This document shows positions 15,155 through 24,996 of a stretch of DNA of 64,000 nt, piece by piece. Within the stretch, counting starts at the first letter, position 1. Each line of letters opens with the position of its first letter. The position numbers were made by a program, and so were the translations under genes. The notes under the pieces were generated by a model that was not told the origin of the DNA, did no database searches, and worked only from the letters and a program-made list of their open reading frames with translations. This stretch comes from Verrucomicrobiaceae bacterium. Lineage in GTDB: Bacteria > Verrucomicrobiota > Verrucomicrobiia > Verrucomicrobiales > Verrucomicrobiaceae. The stretch covers positions 372,001 to 436,000 of the forward strand of contig JADJPM010000005.1 of the NCBI GenBank assembly GCA_016713245.1, in the 5' to 3' direction.

Positions 15155-18100
15155 TCAACTGCCGTCGTCAGGGCAGGTAGCTTGGTTTTCTTCGGCTAGT
15201 CTTTGAGCCTCTGCCTCAGCTTCAGCCTTTGCTTTTTCTGCTGCGGCGGCGGCGCAATCGGCGGCATTGCCGTGGTTGCCACCGCAGGTGCAGGCGTAGA
15301 TGCCAACTCCATTTAGAGATGTCTGTGCAGCGGTCCGTGCGCTCTCAGCCAATGCAGCAGCTGAGGCAGCTTGTGATGCGATGCTTTGTGATAAGGCCGC
15401 TGCAGAAGCTGACGCTGCCGCCGCAACAGTGGCGCTTGCACTGGCCGAATCATAAGCGCTATCGGCACCGGAAGCGGTGGCGATAGCAGCCTCAGCCGCG
15501 CTGGCTGCCGCAGCCGAAGCAGCCGAAGCTGCCTCAGCCGCGGCGGCACTGGCGGCGGCAATCGAAGCGGCATAGGCGGCATCTTCCTCAAGTAGCAGAT
15601 TCGGACTTCCATCGAGACTCAAAGCCAGGGCTGCGCGTTCCGCAGCAGAAGCAGCAGCAGCAGCATCCGTAGCCGCAGTCGCGGCAGCGTTCGATGCCTC
15701 AAGAGCAGCGGCGGTAGCCGCCGCAGTGGCAGCGGCAGCGGCTGCAGCAGTTGTCGCCGCGTATTCAGCAGCGGCGGCTCTGGAGGCTTCGGCTGCCGCC
15801 GCTGCCTCAATAGCTGCCGCTTCGATGGCAGCCTGGGTGGCCACCTCGGCAGCCACCGCTGCGGCCAGTGCTTCAGCGGCTTCGGCAGCAAGAATGGCTA
15901 GGGCAGCCATCTGAGTGGCTTCGGCGGCGGCTGCTTCGGCGGCGGCGGCCTCCGCAGCCGCAATTTCCGCAGCTTGTGCGGCTGCCGCTGCTTCGGCGGC
16001 GACTCTAGTGGCTTCGGCAGCAGCTTCCGCCATGGCTGCATTCTGGGCCGCAGCATAAGCTTCTGCCGCTGCGGCAGCCTCGGCATTTGCCGTGGCACTC
16101 AATCGGCTGGCTTCCTCGGCAGCAGCGGCGGCAGCCGTCGCGGCGGCTAATTCAGCGGCGGCGGCTTGAGATGCAGCAACCTGGGCGGCAGCCTGAGCCG
16201 CAGCCTCGGCGGCGGCGGCCTCGGCAGCGAAAAGAGCCTCGTACATCATGGCGCTTTGAGCAGCCGCGTATTCGGCAACCTGAGCAGCGGATGCGGCTGC
16301 TGCTTCTGCCGCAGCGATCGCTGCTGCCTCTGCTGCCTCTGCTGCAGCTGCCGCAATCGCTTCTGCGGCGGGATCAGCAGTCGGCACCCTGGGGTCAGCA
16401 CTCATCACCAGCAACTCATCTAAATTGGTGAAACCATCTTGGTCCCAGTCATCGGAGTCACTGATCAAGTAAGTGCCATCAATCATGGGATTGCTGAAGC
16501 GTGCATCCGCGACTTCGGGATTGGTATTGCCACGAAACTCTTCCAAGTTGGTGATCCAATCACCATCCGGGTCGCCAGCGGCATCATTGCGGTCGGCAGG
16601 ATCGAAACCGTGGGAGAGTTCCCAGACATCACTCATGCCATCAAGATCAGCATCATACGCTTCACCAAAGTCACCGTTCGGGGCCTGCCCATTGAGGTAT
16701 TCCTCCAAGTTACTGTTTTCGTCACCATCCAAGTTGCCATTATCGTCTTCGGGATTGGTTGGATTCAATTGATAGAGGGCCTCAATGCGATCCGGGATGC
16801 CGCCGCCATCGCTATCGGTGAGGTAACTGGAGACAGCGATGTAATCTGGCAGGCCATCCCCGTCGGAGTCGGCAGCGAGAGGATTCAGCGTGATGGAAAG
16901 GCCGGAGAACAGGTCTGCTGCGTTCACTTCCTCAAAATCCGTGAGGTGATCACCATCCGTATCGGTGTGATTCGGGTCGGTCCCGTACACGGAAATTTCC
17001 GCCCAATCCGGCAGGCCATCCCCATCCGTGTCAGGATCGGTCGGGTCCGTCGGTTCATCGCTGGTAAGTTCCGCGCCATCCGAGATCTGGTCATCGTCGC
17101 TGTCCGCATCGGCTGGCTCCAAGGAAAGCTGGTATTCCACATCATCGGTGAGGCCGTCACCATCGGTATCCGAGGTGGTGGGATTGCTACCCCAAGAGAC
17201 CTCAAATCCGTCACTCAGACCGTCGTCATCCGTGTCCGTGTCGGATGCATCCGTGCCATACAGCGACTCCTGGTCATCATTCAGGCCGTCTCCATCCGAA
17301 TCCGCCGGGGGCTCCGGCTCAGCCTGTCCGAAGGTTTCCTCGTAGTCACTCACACCATCGTCATCTGTGTCAGCATCCAGTGGGCTAGTGGAACTGGCAT
17401 TGGCCACCTCGTCGTAATCGCTGAGTCCGTCATCGTCCGAGTCCGTGTCAATGGGCGAGGTGCCAAGGGACCATTCTTGGTAGTCGCTGAGCCCGTCATC
17501 ATCACTGTCGGGATCGGTGGGGCTACTGCCGACCTCATAGTATTCAAACCCATCCAACAGTTCATCTCCGTCCGAATCTGTCACCAAGGGCCGACTGCCA
17601 ATGGCAACCTAAGTCGCATCGTCTAGACCATCTCCATCGGTATCGCTCGAGTCTGGGTTTGTGCCGAGCTGATATTCGAGTCCATCGTGCAGGCCGTCAT
17701 CGTCACTATCATAGTCCAAGTAGGAACTTGAGAACTCTCCTGACTGCTGAAGTTGCTGCTCAAGTACATCTGGAAGGCCATCACTATCTGAGTCGATCTG
17801 CTCTGGGTCGGTGTCCGTCGAGGCGTCTGCTGTGTTGCTGGCATCATCTGCCGGATCGCTCGTGCCACTGTCCGTGGAGGGCGTGATGCCATAGTATTGA
17901 TCGTAGTCCCCAGTGCCGTCACCATCGGTATCAGCGTTTAGAGGGCTATAAGTGCCACCACTATTGATCTCCAGACCGTCATTTAAGCCGTCTCCATCCG
18001 TGTCGGCGACCTGGGGATTGGTAGAATGATTGGTCTCGATGGAGTTGGAAACCCCGTCATTATCAGGATCGGCATCCGCGTCACTGTCTCCCGTGGCATC

Positions 18101-18493
18101 AGCCAGATCATCCCAGCCATTGTCATTGGTATCCGCCATGAGAGGATTCGTGCCGAGGATGAGCACCTCGTCGGAATCCGTGACACCATCGCCGTCGGTG
18201 TCGGGATTGTATCTATCCGTGCCGAGGTAGTCTTCATACCAGTTGGGAAGAAGGTCGTAATCGCTATTTCCGAGGTCTGGTCCTTCGGTGGGTTCATCGC
18301 CATTGCCATCCTAGGCAGGCTGACCGGTCGCGTCAGGTACATAGGCGGCTCGGGTGGCGGGAACGCCGAGTGTCCAGAAAAAGACGGCTACCACCTGAAT
18401 CCATAGAGGCCATCGCAAGCGGCGGAGTCGGCGGAGCGTGTTATCCGGACGGCCATTTGGCCGCGTGGCAGTGGAGGTCGAATTCGTGTTCAT
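15155..18493 (-). pseudogene. Secreted TSP3-repeat / alanine-rich protein with two in-frame TAG codons
   Basis: One continuous frame of 1113 codons from ATG 18493 to TGA 15155, broken only by TAG at 18313-18311 and 17611-17609. The N-terminus has a basic region and a hydrophobic segment (WPLWIQVVAVFFWTLGV). About 20 calcium-binding TSP3-type repeats follow (DTDGDGLNDGLE, DSDDDGLSDYQE). Next comes roughly 400 residues dominated by Ala with Glu, Ser and Thr, and a Cys-containing end (YACTCGGNHGNAADC). The second TAG falls where neighbouring repeats have Glu, so GAG to TAG is the simplest change. It lies 60 bases upstream of the RHS gene. Probably a cell-surface or extracellular filament protein; function unknown. 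Confidence 0.7.
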
Positions 18494-18661
18494 GGTGAAT
18501 CGGAAGGCTCGAAACTCTTTCGCAATGGCTCACCATAACTGGCGATTTATTGCTCAATTATTGTGTGGAATACCAAAGACGCTCAAAAACCACCAGCAAA
18601 AATCTCTTTTGCCTCCGACAATTACCTAATTCCTAGCGTCTCTGCTTTTGGAAGTAGCAAA
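18494..18661. promoter_or_regulatory. Divergent intergenic region between the TSP3/Ala-rich gene and the response-regulator gene
   Basis: 168 bases separating two divergent starts, so it should carry both promoters. It is AT-richer than its surroundings. A GGAAG at 18650-18654, 7 bases before ATG 18662, is a good ribosome binding site for the rightward gene. I could not assign -35/-10 boxes with confidence. Confidence 0.35.
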
Positions 18662-19957
18662 ATGGTTGCCGCATCCGGCGGGCGCGGCTTGGGTGCGTGC
18701 CGCATGTCCGCCCAGCGCCTTTCGCCCTATCACATCCTCTACGTCGATGACGAGGAGAAGGCGCTGCACTACTTTCGAGAGATTTTTGGCGACGATTATG
18801 TCATCCACATCGCCAACAACGCCCTCTACGGTTACAAGATCCTCGAAGCCTACGGCCAGCAAATCGGCCTCATCCTGACGGACCAGCGCATGCCGGGTGC
18901 CAGCGGCGTGGAACTGCTGGAGCAGGCCCGCAAGCTCTCGCCCAATGCCGTGCGCATCCTCGTGACGGCCTACACGGACTACCAGGCCGCGGTGGATGCG
19001 GTGAATGATGGCCGCGTTTTCCGCTACCTGCACAAGCCCTGGGACCCGGAGGAGCTATCGCATACCATCAAGCATGCCCTCGACTACTACCAGGTGCTCG
19101 TCGAACGCGAGCGCCTGCTGGCGGAGAAGGCGGACACCGTGCGTCACATGCTGGCGGCGGATCGCGTCTCCGGCCTGGGCATCATGGCGGAAGGTTTAAA
19201 TCATCATCTGCGCAATGCTTTGACCGTGGTGCGGGCCTTCATCGACCTCGCCCCGCTGAAGATCATCGAGGAACTGAATGGTGCCCCGCCGCGTGATGGC
19301 GGCTTCTGGCTCGACATTCAAAGCCAGGCGGCCACGCAGATCGACCGCATCCAGACGCTCCTTTCCCGCTTGGCGGATGCCTCGCAGGCGAAAAGGCTGA
19401 TGCGGGCGGATGAGTGCACGCTTCAGGGCATCCTGGGCGAGATGGTCAATGTCTTCGGCCAGCAACTGGTGGAGAAAAACCTGCACGTCGATGTGGAGCT
19501 CGATCCGAATCTCCCGCCCCTCATGGTGCATGGTGGCCGCTTCCGGCAGATGTGGCGCCTGCTTTTCGTCGAGGAGATCACCCACTTGGCAGACGGAGAT
19601 AGCATTCAAATCAGCGCCACCACCGAACTCGATGCCGCTGGCCGCTCCCACCTCGTCATCTGCCTTCGCGATACGGGCCTGTGGCACGCCCACGACCGCA
19701 CCGCGAACCTGTTTGACCCATTTTTCACCCGCAGCCGTCGCCCGGATGATTTCGGCGTGAACATGATGGCCATTTATGTGACGATGCACCTCCACGGTGG
19801 CACGGCGGAGGCACGCATGCTCGATCCACGCGGCCTGGAAATCCGCCTGCGCATGCCTCTCGATCCCAATGCCACGCCACAGGAGGAGGAGGAATTCTTC
19901 CGCAAGATGAACCGCCACGAGCGCCGCTGGAAGGAACGCGAGCAAGGGCCCGGCTGA
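18662..19957 (+). CDS. Response regulator fused to a degenerate histidine-kinase-like ATPase module
   Basis: 431 residues from ATG 18662, chosen for the GGAAG seven bases upstream; a shorter start at 18704 (MSAQRLSPYH) is possible. The receiver domain has the acidic pair at residues 29-30, phospho-acceptor D74 (LILTDQRMP) and Lys in YLHKPWD. An H-box-like segment GLNHHLRNAL follows. The C-terminal half has the order of a HATPase, with LFDPFFT recognisable, but lacks a clear N-box Asn and the G2 glycines (DFGVNMM). REC at the N-terminus with a kinase-like output is a known hybrid arrangement. Whether this module still binds ATP is doubtful. Confidence 0.8.
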   Translation: MVAASGGRGLGACRMSAQRLSPYHILYVDDEEKALHYFREIFGDDYVIHIANNALYGYKILEAYGQQIGLILTDQRMPGASGVELLEQARKLSPNAVRILVTAYTDYQAAVDAVNDGRVFRYLHKPWDPEELSHTIKHALDYYQVLVERERLLAEKADTVRHMLAADRVSGLGIMAEGLNHHLRNALTVVRAFIDLAPLKIIEELNGAPPRDGGFWLDIQSQAATQIDRIQTLLSRLADASQAKRLMRADECTLQGILGEMVNVFGQQLVEKNLHVDVELDPNLPPLMVHGGRFRQMWRLLFVEEITHLADGDSIQISATTELDAAGRSHLVICLRDTGLWHAHDRTANLFDPFFTRSRRPDDFGVNMMAIYVTMHLHGGTAEARMLDPRGLEIRLRMPLDPNATPQEEEEFFRKMNRHERRWKEREQGPG

Positions 19958-20036
19958 CGCAGCGCCTACTTTCCTCTCGCCAAGGTGGAGCGGATGTTCT
20001 AAACAGCGCCAGTAACGACGAACCCATTTTCACGCC

Positions 20037-20411
20037 ATGTCTGACAATCCCACCGCTGATTCCCCCTTTGGAGCTGCCACACCGCTCGATCCTTTCCAGG
20101 CCGCGAAGGCCAGCGCCCTGAAAGCCGCCGAGGAACTGCGCAGCGCCGCCGCCCAAAAAGCCTCCGAACTCCGCAACGTGGCTGAGCAGCGTGCCCAGCA
20201 GTGGCGTGACTCCGCCTCCACCGCCGCCACGGACATCAAGGAAAAGGCCGACGAATTCCGCCAGTATGCCGATGACACGCTGCACGAGGCCCGTGCCCGA
20301 TGCGCGGATCTGCGGGTGGAAGCCGAAAAATTCGCCCGTGAGAAGCCCGTGCAGGCTCTCGCCACCGCCTTCGGCATCGGTTTCGTGCTCGGACTGCTCA
20401 TGCGCCGCTGA
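20037..20411 (+). CDS. DUF883/YqjD-like membrane-anchored protein
   Basis: 124 residues. A long amphipathic Ala/Glu/Arg helix (residues 20-100) ends in a C-terminal hydrophobic anchor ALATAFGIGFVLGLLMRR. This is the ElaB/YqjD/DUF883 layout. In E. coli YqjD sits in the inner membrane and associates with ribosomes in stationary phase. It is followed 30 bases later by a YqjE-like and then a YqjK-like gene, the same order as in enterobacteria, so the three form a unit. Confidence 0.8.
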   Translation: MSDNPTADSPFGAATPLDPFQAAKASALKAAEELRSAAAQKASELRNVAEQRAQQWRDSASTAATDIKEKADEFRQYADDTLHEARARCADLRVEAEKFAREKPVQALATAFGIGFVLGLLMRR

Positions 20412-20441
20412 TCGGTGCTCCTCCACTAGGCCAGCAACATC

Positions 20442-20852
20442 ATGGAAAACGGCCCCACTGCTCCCACGGCCTCCGCCGGGCATTCTTCCCGTGTCGCGGG
20501 GCTGCTGCGTGCCGTGGCCTTATATGTCGAGGCACGCGGTCGGTTGCTACAAATCGAAGGTCAGGAAGCTGGCGTGAAGGCCTCCTCCCTCACCGGGCAC
20601 GTCGTGCTCACGCTCGCCAGCCTCGTCATCGGCTGGATGCTCGCCACGCCCGCCCTCATCTGGATGATCGCCGAGCGCAGCGGCTGGCATTGGGCCAAAG
20701 TCGCCCTGTGTGGAGCTGGAGCGCATCTTTTCATCTGCTTTATCCTTCTCATCGCCCTCAAAGCCCGGCTGAAACGGCTGCGCTTGTTTGAGGAAACCTT
20801 CAATCAATTCCGCCGCGACCGCGAATGGCTAGCCAGCACCTCCAACGACTGA
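20442..20852 (+). CDS. YqjE/phage-holin-superfamily membrane protein
   Basis: 136 residues with two membrane segments at about 52-77 and 84-106, a basic cytoplasmic end and an N-terminal amphipathic helix (VALYVEARGRLLQIEGQE). This fits the YqjE/DUF1469 holin-like family of small envelope proteins, whose biochemical role is not settled. It sits between the DUF883 gene and the next ORF, which starts 28 bases before its stop, suggesting translational coupling. Confidence 0.75.
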   Translation: MENGPTAPTASAGHSSRVAGLLRAVALYVEARGRLLQIEGQEAGVKASSLTGHVVLTLASLVIGWMLATPALIWMIAERSGWHWAKVALCGAGAHLFICFILLIALKARLKRLRLFEETFNQFRRDREWLASTSND

Positions 20853-21256
20853 CGCCGAAGCAGCAGGCTCTCCGCGATCTCGAGCTGGCCCGCCATGAGC
20901 TGGCCCGCGAGACCGGCCTCGTGGCCGAAGAATGGAGCCCACGAGCCGTCATGGCGCGGAGCTTTGAACGTTACCGCTACATTTGGATCGCCGGCGGCGT
21001 GGTGGCCGGCCTCGCCGCGATCAAGCTCCTCATGCCTTCCGGTCCCCCCCGCGATGCAGACGAGGACGATGACCTCGAAATCGAGCGTCAGCAGCCGTCA
21101 CGCGGCCTTTCCAGTGGCCTGCTGGGCCTCTTCGCCGGCCCGCTCATCAGCATGGGGCGCAAAGCCGTCACGAACTACGGCATGCAGTTCGTCCAAAACT
21201 GGCTGCAAGCCAAGGCCGCAAAGACGGCTGATGACAGCCAGCCGCCGATCCGCTAG
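20825..21256 (+). CDS. YqjK-like membrane protein, third member of the yqj-type trio
   Basis: 143 residues. A charged N-terminal helix (residues 8-30), one clear membrane segment at about 52-70 (IWIAGGVVAGLAAIKLLM), an acidic linker, a weaker hydrophobic stretch near 97-112 and a soluble helix. The start overlaps the previous gene by 28 bases. Similarity to YqjK is by position and general layout only. The gene ends in TAG, which shows TAG is an ordinary stop in this organism. Confidence 0.7.
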   Translation: MASQHLQRLTPKQQALRDLELARHELARETGLVAEEWSPRAVMARSFERYRYIWIAGGVVAGLAAIKLLMPSGPPRDADEDDDLEIERQQPSRGLSSGLLGLFAGPLISMGRKAVTNYGMQFVQNWLQAKAAKTADDSQPPIR

Positions 21257-21273
21257 AAAATCACCATTAATTC

Positions 21274-22386
21274 ATGTCCGAGACTACCGACCCTCAACAA
21301 GCCCCTGCCGAGACCATCCCGACGCTCGGCTCCGTGGACGAATATCTGCAGTTCTGCATGCAGTATGACGCGTCCGATCTGCACCTCGCCACAGGTTCCC
21401 AGCCCATCTGGCGTCGCTACGGCAATCTCCAGCCCATCTGGAACAACGCCGCCGTGCTCACCGCCGAGGAAACTCACAGACTGGCCTACGCCTTCATGGG
21501 CGAGTCGCAGAAAAAACTCATCGAAGAGCGCGGCGATGCCGATTTCGCCTACTCGCCCGGTTACGGCCGCTTCCGCGCCTCGGTGGTACGCCAGCGCCTC
21601 GGGATCGACATGGTCTTCCGCGTCATCAAGACCAAAGTCAGCTCCGTGGATGAGCTCGGCCTGCCAGAAACGGTCCGCACGCTCACCCGCTTCCACAACG
21701 GCCTCATCCTCGTCACCGGCCCCGTGGGTTGTGGGAAGTCCACCACTCTCGCCGCCCTCGTCGATGCCATCAATGAAGAGCGACAGGACCACATCATCAC
21801 GCTGGAAGACCCGATCGAATTCGTCATCCCGCCCAAAGGCTGCCATGTGAATCAGCGTGAGGTCCACACCCACACGCAATCCTTTGCCGCCGCCCTCCGC
21901 GGAGCTCTCCGTGAAGATCCGGATGTAATCATGGTGGGTGAAATGCGAGATCTCGAAACCATTTCTCTCGCCATCACCGCCGCCGAAACGGGTCACTTGG
22001 TGCTCGGCACCCTCCACACTGGCAGTTCCGCCCGCACCCTGGACCGCGTGCTCGATGTGTTCCCTCTCGATCAGCGTGAGCAGATCCGCATCATGGTGAG
22101 CGAATCCCTCCGTGGCATCCTCTCCCAGCAACTCGTGCCTAAACTGGACGGCAATGGCCGTGTCATGGCCCTCGAAGTGCTCGTGAACACCCCCGCCGTG
22201 GCAAACTGCATCCGTGAAGGCAAGACCTTCATGCTCGCGGGCGTCATGCAGACCGGTAAAAACGTCGGCATGGTCACGATGGATGATTCCCTGCGCAATC
22301 TCTACTCCGAAGGCCACATCAGCCGTGAGGAGTGCGAGTCCCGCGCCGAAGACAAGATCCTCATGAGGAAGTTCTTCGAGTCCTAA
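21274..22386 (+). CDS. pilT: PilT/PilU-type twitching ATPase, paralogue 1
   Basis: 370 residues. The N-terminal PAS-like part contains DASDLHLATGS, the usual PilT DLHL motif. Walker A is GPVGCGKSTT at about 149-158, Cys replacing the common Ser. The Asp box and Walker B region is REDPDVIMVGEMRDLET, and the His box HTGSSARTLDR. PilT-family hexamers drive type IV pilus retraction. A second PilT follows 64 bases downstream, while no pilin or assembly genes are near. The C-terminus (REECESRAEDKILMRKFFE) differs from the second copy, so it may be PilU-like. Confidence 0.9.
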   Translation: MSETTDPQQAPAETIPTLGSVDEYLQFCMQYDASDLHLATGSQPIWRRYGNLQPIWNNAAVLTAEETHRLAYAFMGESQKKLIEERGDADFAYSPGYGRFRASVVRQRLGIDMVFRVIKTKVSSVDELGLPETVRTLTRFHNGLILVTGPVGCGKSTTLAALVDAINEERQDHIITLEDPIEFVIPPKGCHVNQREVHTHTQSFAAALRGALREDPDVIMVGEMRDLETISLAITAAETGHLVLGTLHTGSSARTLDRVLDVFPLDQREQIRIMVSESLRGILSQQLVPKLDGNGRVMALEVLVNTPAVANCIREGKTFMLAGVMQTGKNVGMVTMDDSLRNLYSEGHISREECESRAEDKILMRKFFES

Positions 22387-22450
22387 CCAGCCCGCCCGGA
22401 TAGCCGCTTTGATCTTTTAGTTTTCATCTTTTCATCCTTTCCGCACGCCC

Positions 22451-23554
22451 ATGCCCGCCATCGACAAATACTTCCGCCAGCTCATCGAACTCGGCGGCTC
22501 CGATCTTCACCTCAGCCAGGGCCAGCCTCCCAAGGTGCGTGTCCACGGCAGCATCAAGCCCATCGCCGATGAAGTCCTCGATGCTGAGGCCATGGAGACG
22601 ATGATGACGGAAATTTGCGATCCCAAAGCCTGGCAGAAATACCTCGACAAAGGCGACCTCGACTTCGCCTACGAGATGGACGCCGATAACCGTTTCCGCT
22701 GCAATTACCTCAAGCAGCAGCACGGCCTCGCCTGCGTCTTCCGTATCATTCCCACGAAGATCGCCAGCCTCGAGCAGCTCAACATCCCGCCGATCGTCAA
22801 AGAATTCGGCCATCTGCGCAGCGGCCTCGTCCTCGTCACCGGCCCCACTGGCTCCGGCAAATCCACCACGCTCGCGGCCCTGCTCGACTACATCAACACG
22901 AACTTCCGCCGGCACATCATCACCGTCGAGGAGCCCATCGAGTTCGTTCACCGCAATAAGAAGAGCATCATCACCCAACGTGAAGTGCCCATCCAGACGC
23001 CTTCCTTCGCCGATGGCCTCCGCGCCGCCCTCCGTGAGGATGCGGACATCGTGCTCGTCGGCGAAATGCGAGATCTCGAAACCATCTCGCTCGCCCTCAC
23101 CGCCGCCGAAACCGGCCTGCTCGTCTTTGGCACCCTGCACACCAACAACGCCCGCAAGACCGTTGACCGTATCATCGACGTGTTCCCCTCCGATCAGCAG
23201 AGCCAGGTGCGCACCATGCTCGCCGCCTCGCTGCGCGGCGTCGTGGCCCAGCTCCTCATGAAGCGCCATGATGGCGGCGGCCGCTGCGCGGTGAATGAGA
23301 TCATGATCTCCAATGCCGCCGTCGGTGCCATCATCCGTGAAGGTGCCACGCAGAAGCTTTATGACGTCATCATCGGCGGCAAAGCCCAGGGCATGCAGTT
23401 CATGGACGACGCCATCTGGCAGAAACTCCGTGATGGCTATGTGAGCCCCATGGAGGCCTACATGAAGGCCATCGACAAGAGCCGCTTCAAGAACTTCCTC
23501 CCGCCCGAGGATGCTGAGATCGCCAACGCCGGTGGTGGCGAGAGCAAAAAATAA
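22451..23554 (+). CDS. pilT: PilT-type twitching motility ATPase, paralogue 2
   Basis: 367 residues. SDLHLSQGQPP near residue 17, canonical Walker A GPTGSGKSTT at 131-140, Walker B region ADIVLVGEMRDLETI, His box HTNNARKTVDRI, and an IIREG segment corresponding to the C-terminal PilT AIRNLIRE motif. It powers retraction of type IV pili in the inner membrane. It follows paralogue 1 closely and is probably cotranscribed. Sequence signatures make this the more typical PilT of the pair. Confidence 0.92.
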   Translation: MPAIDKYFRQLIELGGSDLHLSQGQPPKVRVHGSIKPIADEVLDAEAMETMMTEICDPKAWQKYLDKGDLDFAYEMDADNRFRCNYLKQQHGLACVFRIIPTKIASLEQLNIPPIVKEFGHLRSGLVLVTGPTGSGKSTTLAALLDYINTNFRRHIITVEEPIEFVHRNKKSIITQREVPIQTPSFADGLRAALREDADIVLVGEMRDLETISLALTAAETGLLVFGTLHTNNARKTVDRIIDVFPSDQQSQVRTMLAASLRGVVAQLLMKRHDGGGRCAVNEIMISNAAVGAIIREGATQKLYDVIIGGKAQGMQFMDDAIWQKLRDGYVSPMEAYMKAIDKSRFKNFLPPEDAEIANAGGGESKK

Positions 23555-23613
23555 CCGCGAGCGTCCTTTCCCATCGCCGGGCTTCAGGTTATATCTCCCC
23601 CACGACGATCCTC

Positions 23614-24990
23614 ATGATTGTCGTGAGACCCTTTCGCATGGCTCCGCACGAGCAACTCATGGAAACAGACAACGCCAGCCATTCCAGCGGCGCCTCCAAG
23701 GCGCTCGGCGTGCTTGCCGCCATCTCCGCCGGCGGCCTCATGGCCATGCGCATGAAGCCCACGCCCCTCATGTTCTTGGCTGGAGCGGCCGCCGTGGCGT
23801 TTCTCGGTCGCAAACGCATCGTCCCTGCCTCACGCCCCCTTGAATTGCTGCCGCAGCGCCCACCAGAGCCTGCGCCGTCGCCTCGCGTGGAAGTCGATGC
23901 CTGGCTCGCCCGCCAGGTCGAGCGTGAGCAGCAGACTCCGGTCATCACGCTCGATGTCGAGACCTTGCCCGAGACCATTCCCCCGGCACCCGAGCCACTC
24001 GAAACCGCAAAAGCAGCCCTCCCGGAGGTTTTTCCCTTCTGGAGTATGCCAGCCGAACAACCGGCCATCGCCCCCATCGAGCCATTTTTGATGCGCCAAG
24101 CGGAAACCGACGGTGCAGGCTTCCTTTTCCCTTCGGAGCCAGTTCCAGAGCCGCTCGAAGAAAGCCCCGCGCCCTTTCTGAACCTCGATCCAGCCCCGGC
24201 CTCGGCCCCATCGAATGCCTCCTGGCTGCTCGGCATCGAACCGCTGCCCAGTTGGGATGAACTCACCACCGCTCCCAACTCCTCCCCGCCAACTCCCACC
24301 TCGGATTTTGCCTTCCTCGCCGAGCCTCCCGGAGCCACCAGCTACACCCCGCAGCCCGCCCCGGAACCAACTCCCCCTCCGGCTACGCCAGCGCCGCCTC
24401 CCCCCATCCAGCCCCTTTTCATCCCATCGCTTTTCCAAGGCGGTGCCCTGCCGGATGAAATCACCGTCACCGAGGAGCCTGCACCAGCCCCCGTCGTCGA
24501 GCCTGCCGCACCTTCCCTCGAAGCCTTCACGGCCTTCGAAGCCATTCCCTTTCCTGCCCCGCCGCCTCCTCCGGCCCCCATCGAACCCGTGCCCGAGCCC
24601 GAAATCTCCCTGAGCCTGCCCGAGCTCGTGCCCGTCACCCTCGCCAGCCCTGGTGAAGCCACGTTCGATGATCCCCTCGCCGCCCTGGAGGAAAACCCGT
24701 CCAGCATCCCCGGCGGTCTCCCACCGCCACCGCCCCTCCGACCTCACGCCCCCGTCATCGAGGCCGAAATCGTCGTCCGCCCACGCGGATTCGGAGCCTC
24801 CCGTGATCAACCCAAGGAACCCGAAGCTGCCCCCGTCGAGCCCGTCGAACCACCCTCTCTCGACACGCCTTTCCTCGCCAGCGAGCCCCCCGCCTCGCCC
24901 GCTCCGCCCATCATTCCACCGGCCCCCGTCGTCCTTCCCCGCGAGCAAAAAGCCCGCAAGACCTGGCGCTCCTGGTGGCGTGGAGATTGA
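23614..24990 (+). CDS. Proline-rich membrane-anchored protein of unknown function
   Basis: 458 residues by the longest frame; ATGs at 23638 and 23659 are also possible. Near the N-terminus are two hydrophobic segments (ALGVLAAISAGGLMAM and PLMFLAGAAAVAFLG). The rest is a long Pro/Glu/Ala-rich region with repeated P-P and E-P pairs, ending in a basic patch (KARKTWRSWWRGD). No domain is recognised. It follows the two pilT genes on the same strand after 59 bases, so a link to the envelope or pili is conceivable. It is convergent with glpX, only 6 bases away. Confidence 0.65.
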   Translation: MIVVRPFRMAPHEQLMETDNASHSSGASKALGVLAAISAGGLMAMRMKPTPLMFLAGAAAVAFLGRKRIVPASRPLELLPQRPPEPAPSPRVEVDAWLARQVEREQQTPVITLDVETLPETIPPAPEPLETAKAALPEVFPFWSMPAEQPAIAPIEPFLMRQAETDGAGFLFPSEPVPEPLEESPAPFLNLDPAPASAPSNASWLLGIEPLPSWDELTTAPNSSPPTPTSDFAFLAEPPGATSYTPQPAPEPTPPPATPAPPPPIQPLFIPSLFQGGALPDEITVTEEPAPAPVVEPAAPSLEAFTAFEAIPFPAPPPPPAPIEPVPEPEISLSLPELVPVTLASPGEATFDDPLAALEENPSSIPGGLPPPPPLRPHAPVIEAEIVVRPRGFGASRDQPKEPEAAPVEPVEPPSLDTPFLASEPPASPAPPIIPPAPVVLPREQKARKTWRSWWRGD

Positions 24991-24996
24991 TCTGAT

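Noticed and set aside
17609..18313. General recoding of TAG as a sense codon
   Set aside because: TAG ends other normal genes here (21254-21256 and 52353-52355), so only local nonsense changes, read errors or rare read-through remain for the TSP3 gene.
23830..24948. 372-residue minus-strand Gly/Arg-rich open frame
   Set aside because: Reverse reading of the Pro/Glu-rich plus-strand gene; composition is the mirror image expected of a shadow.
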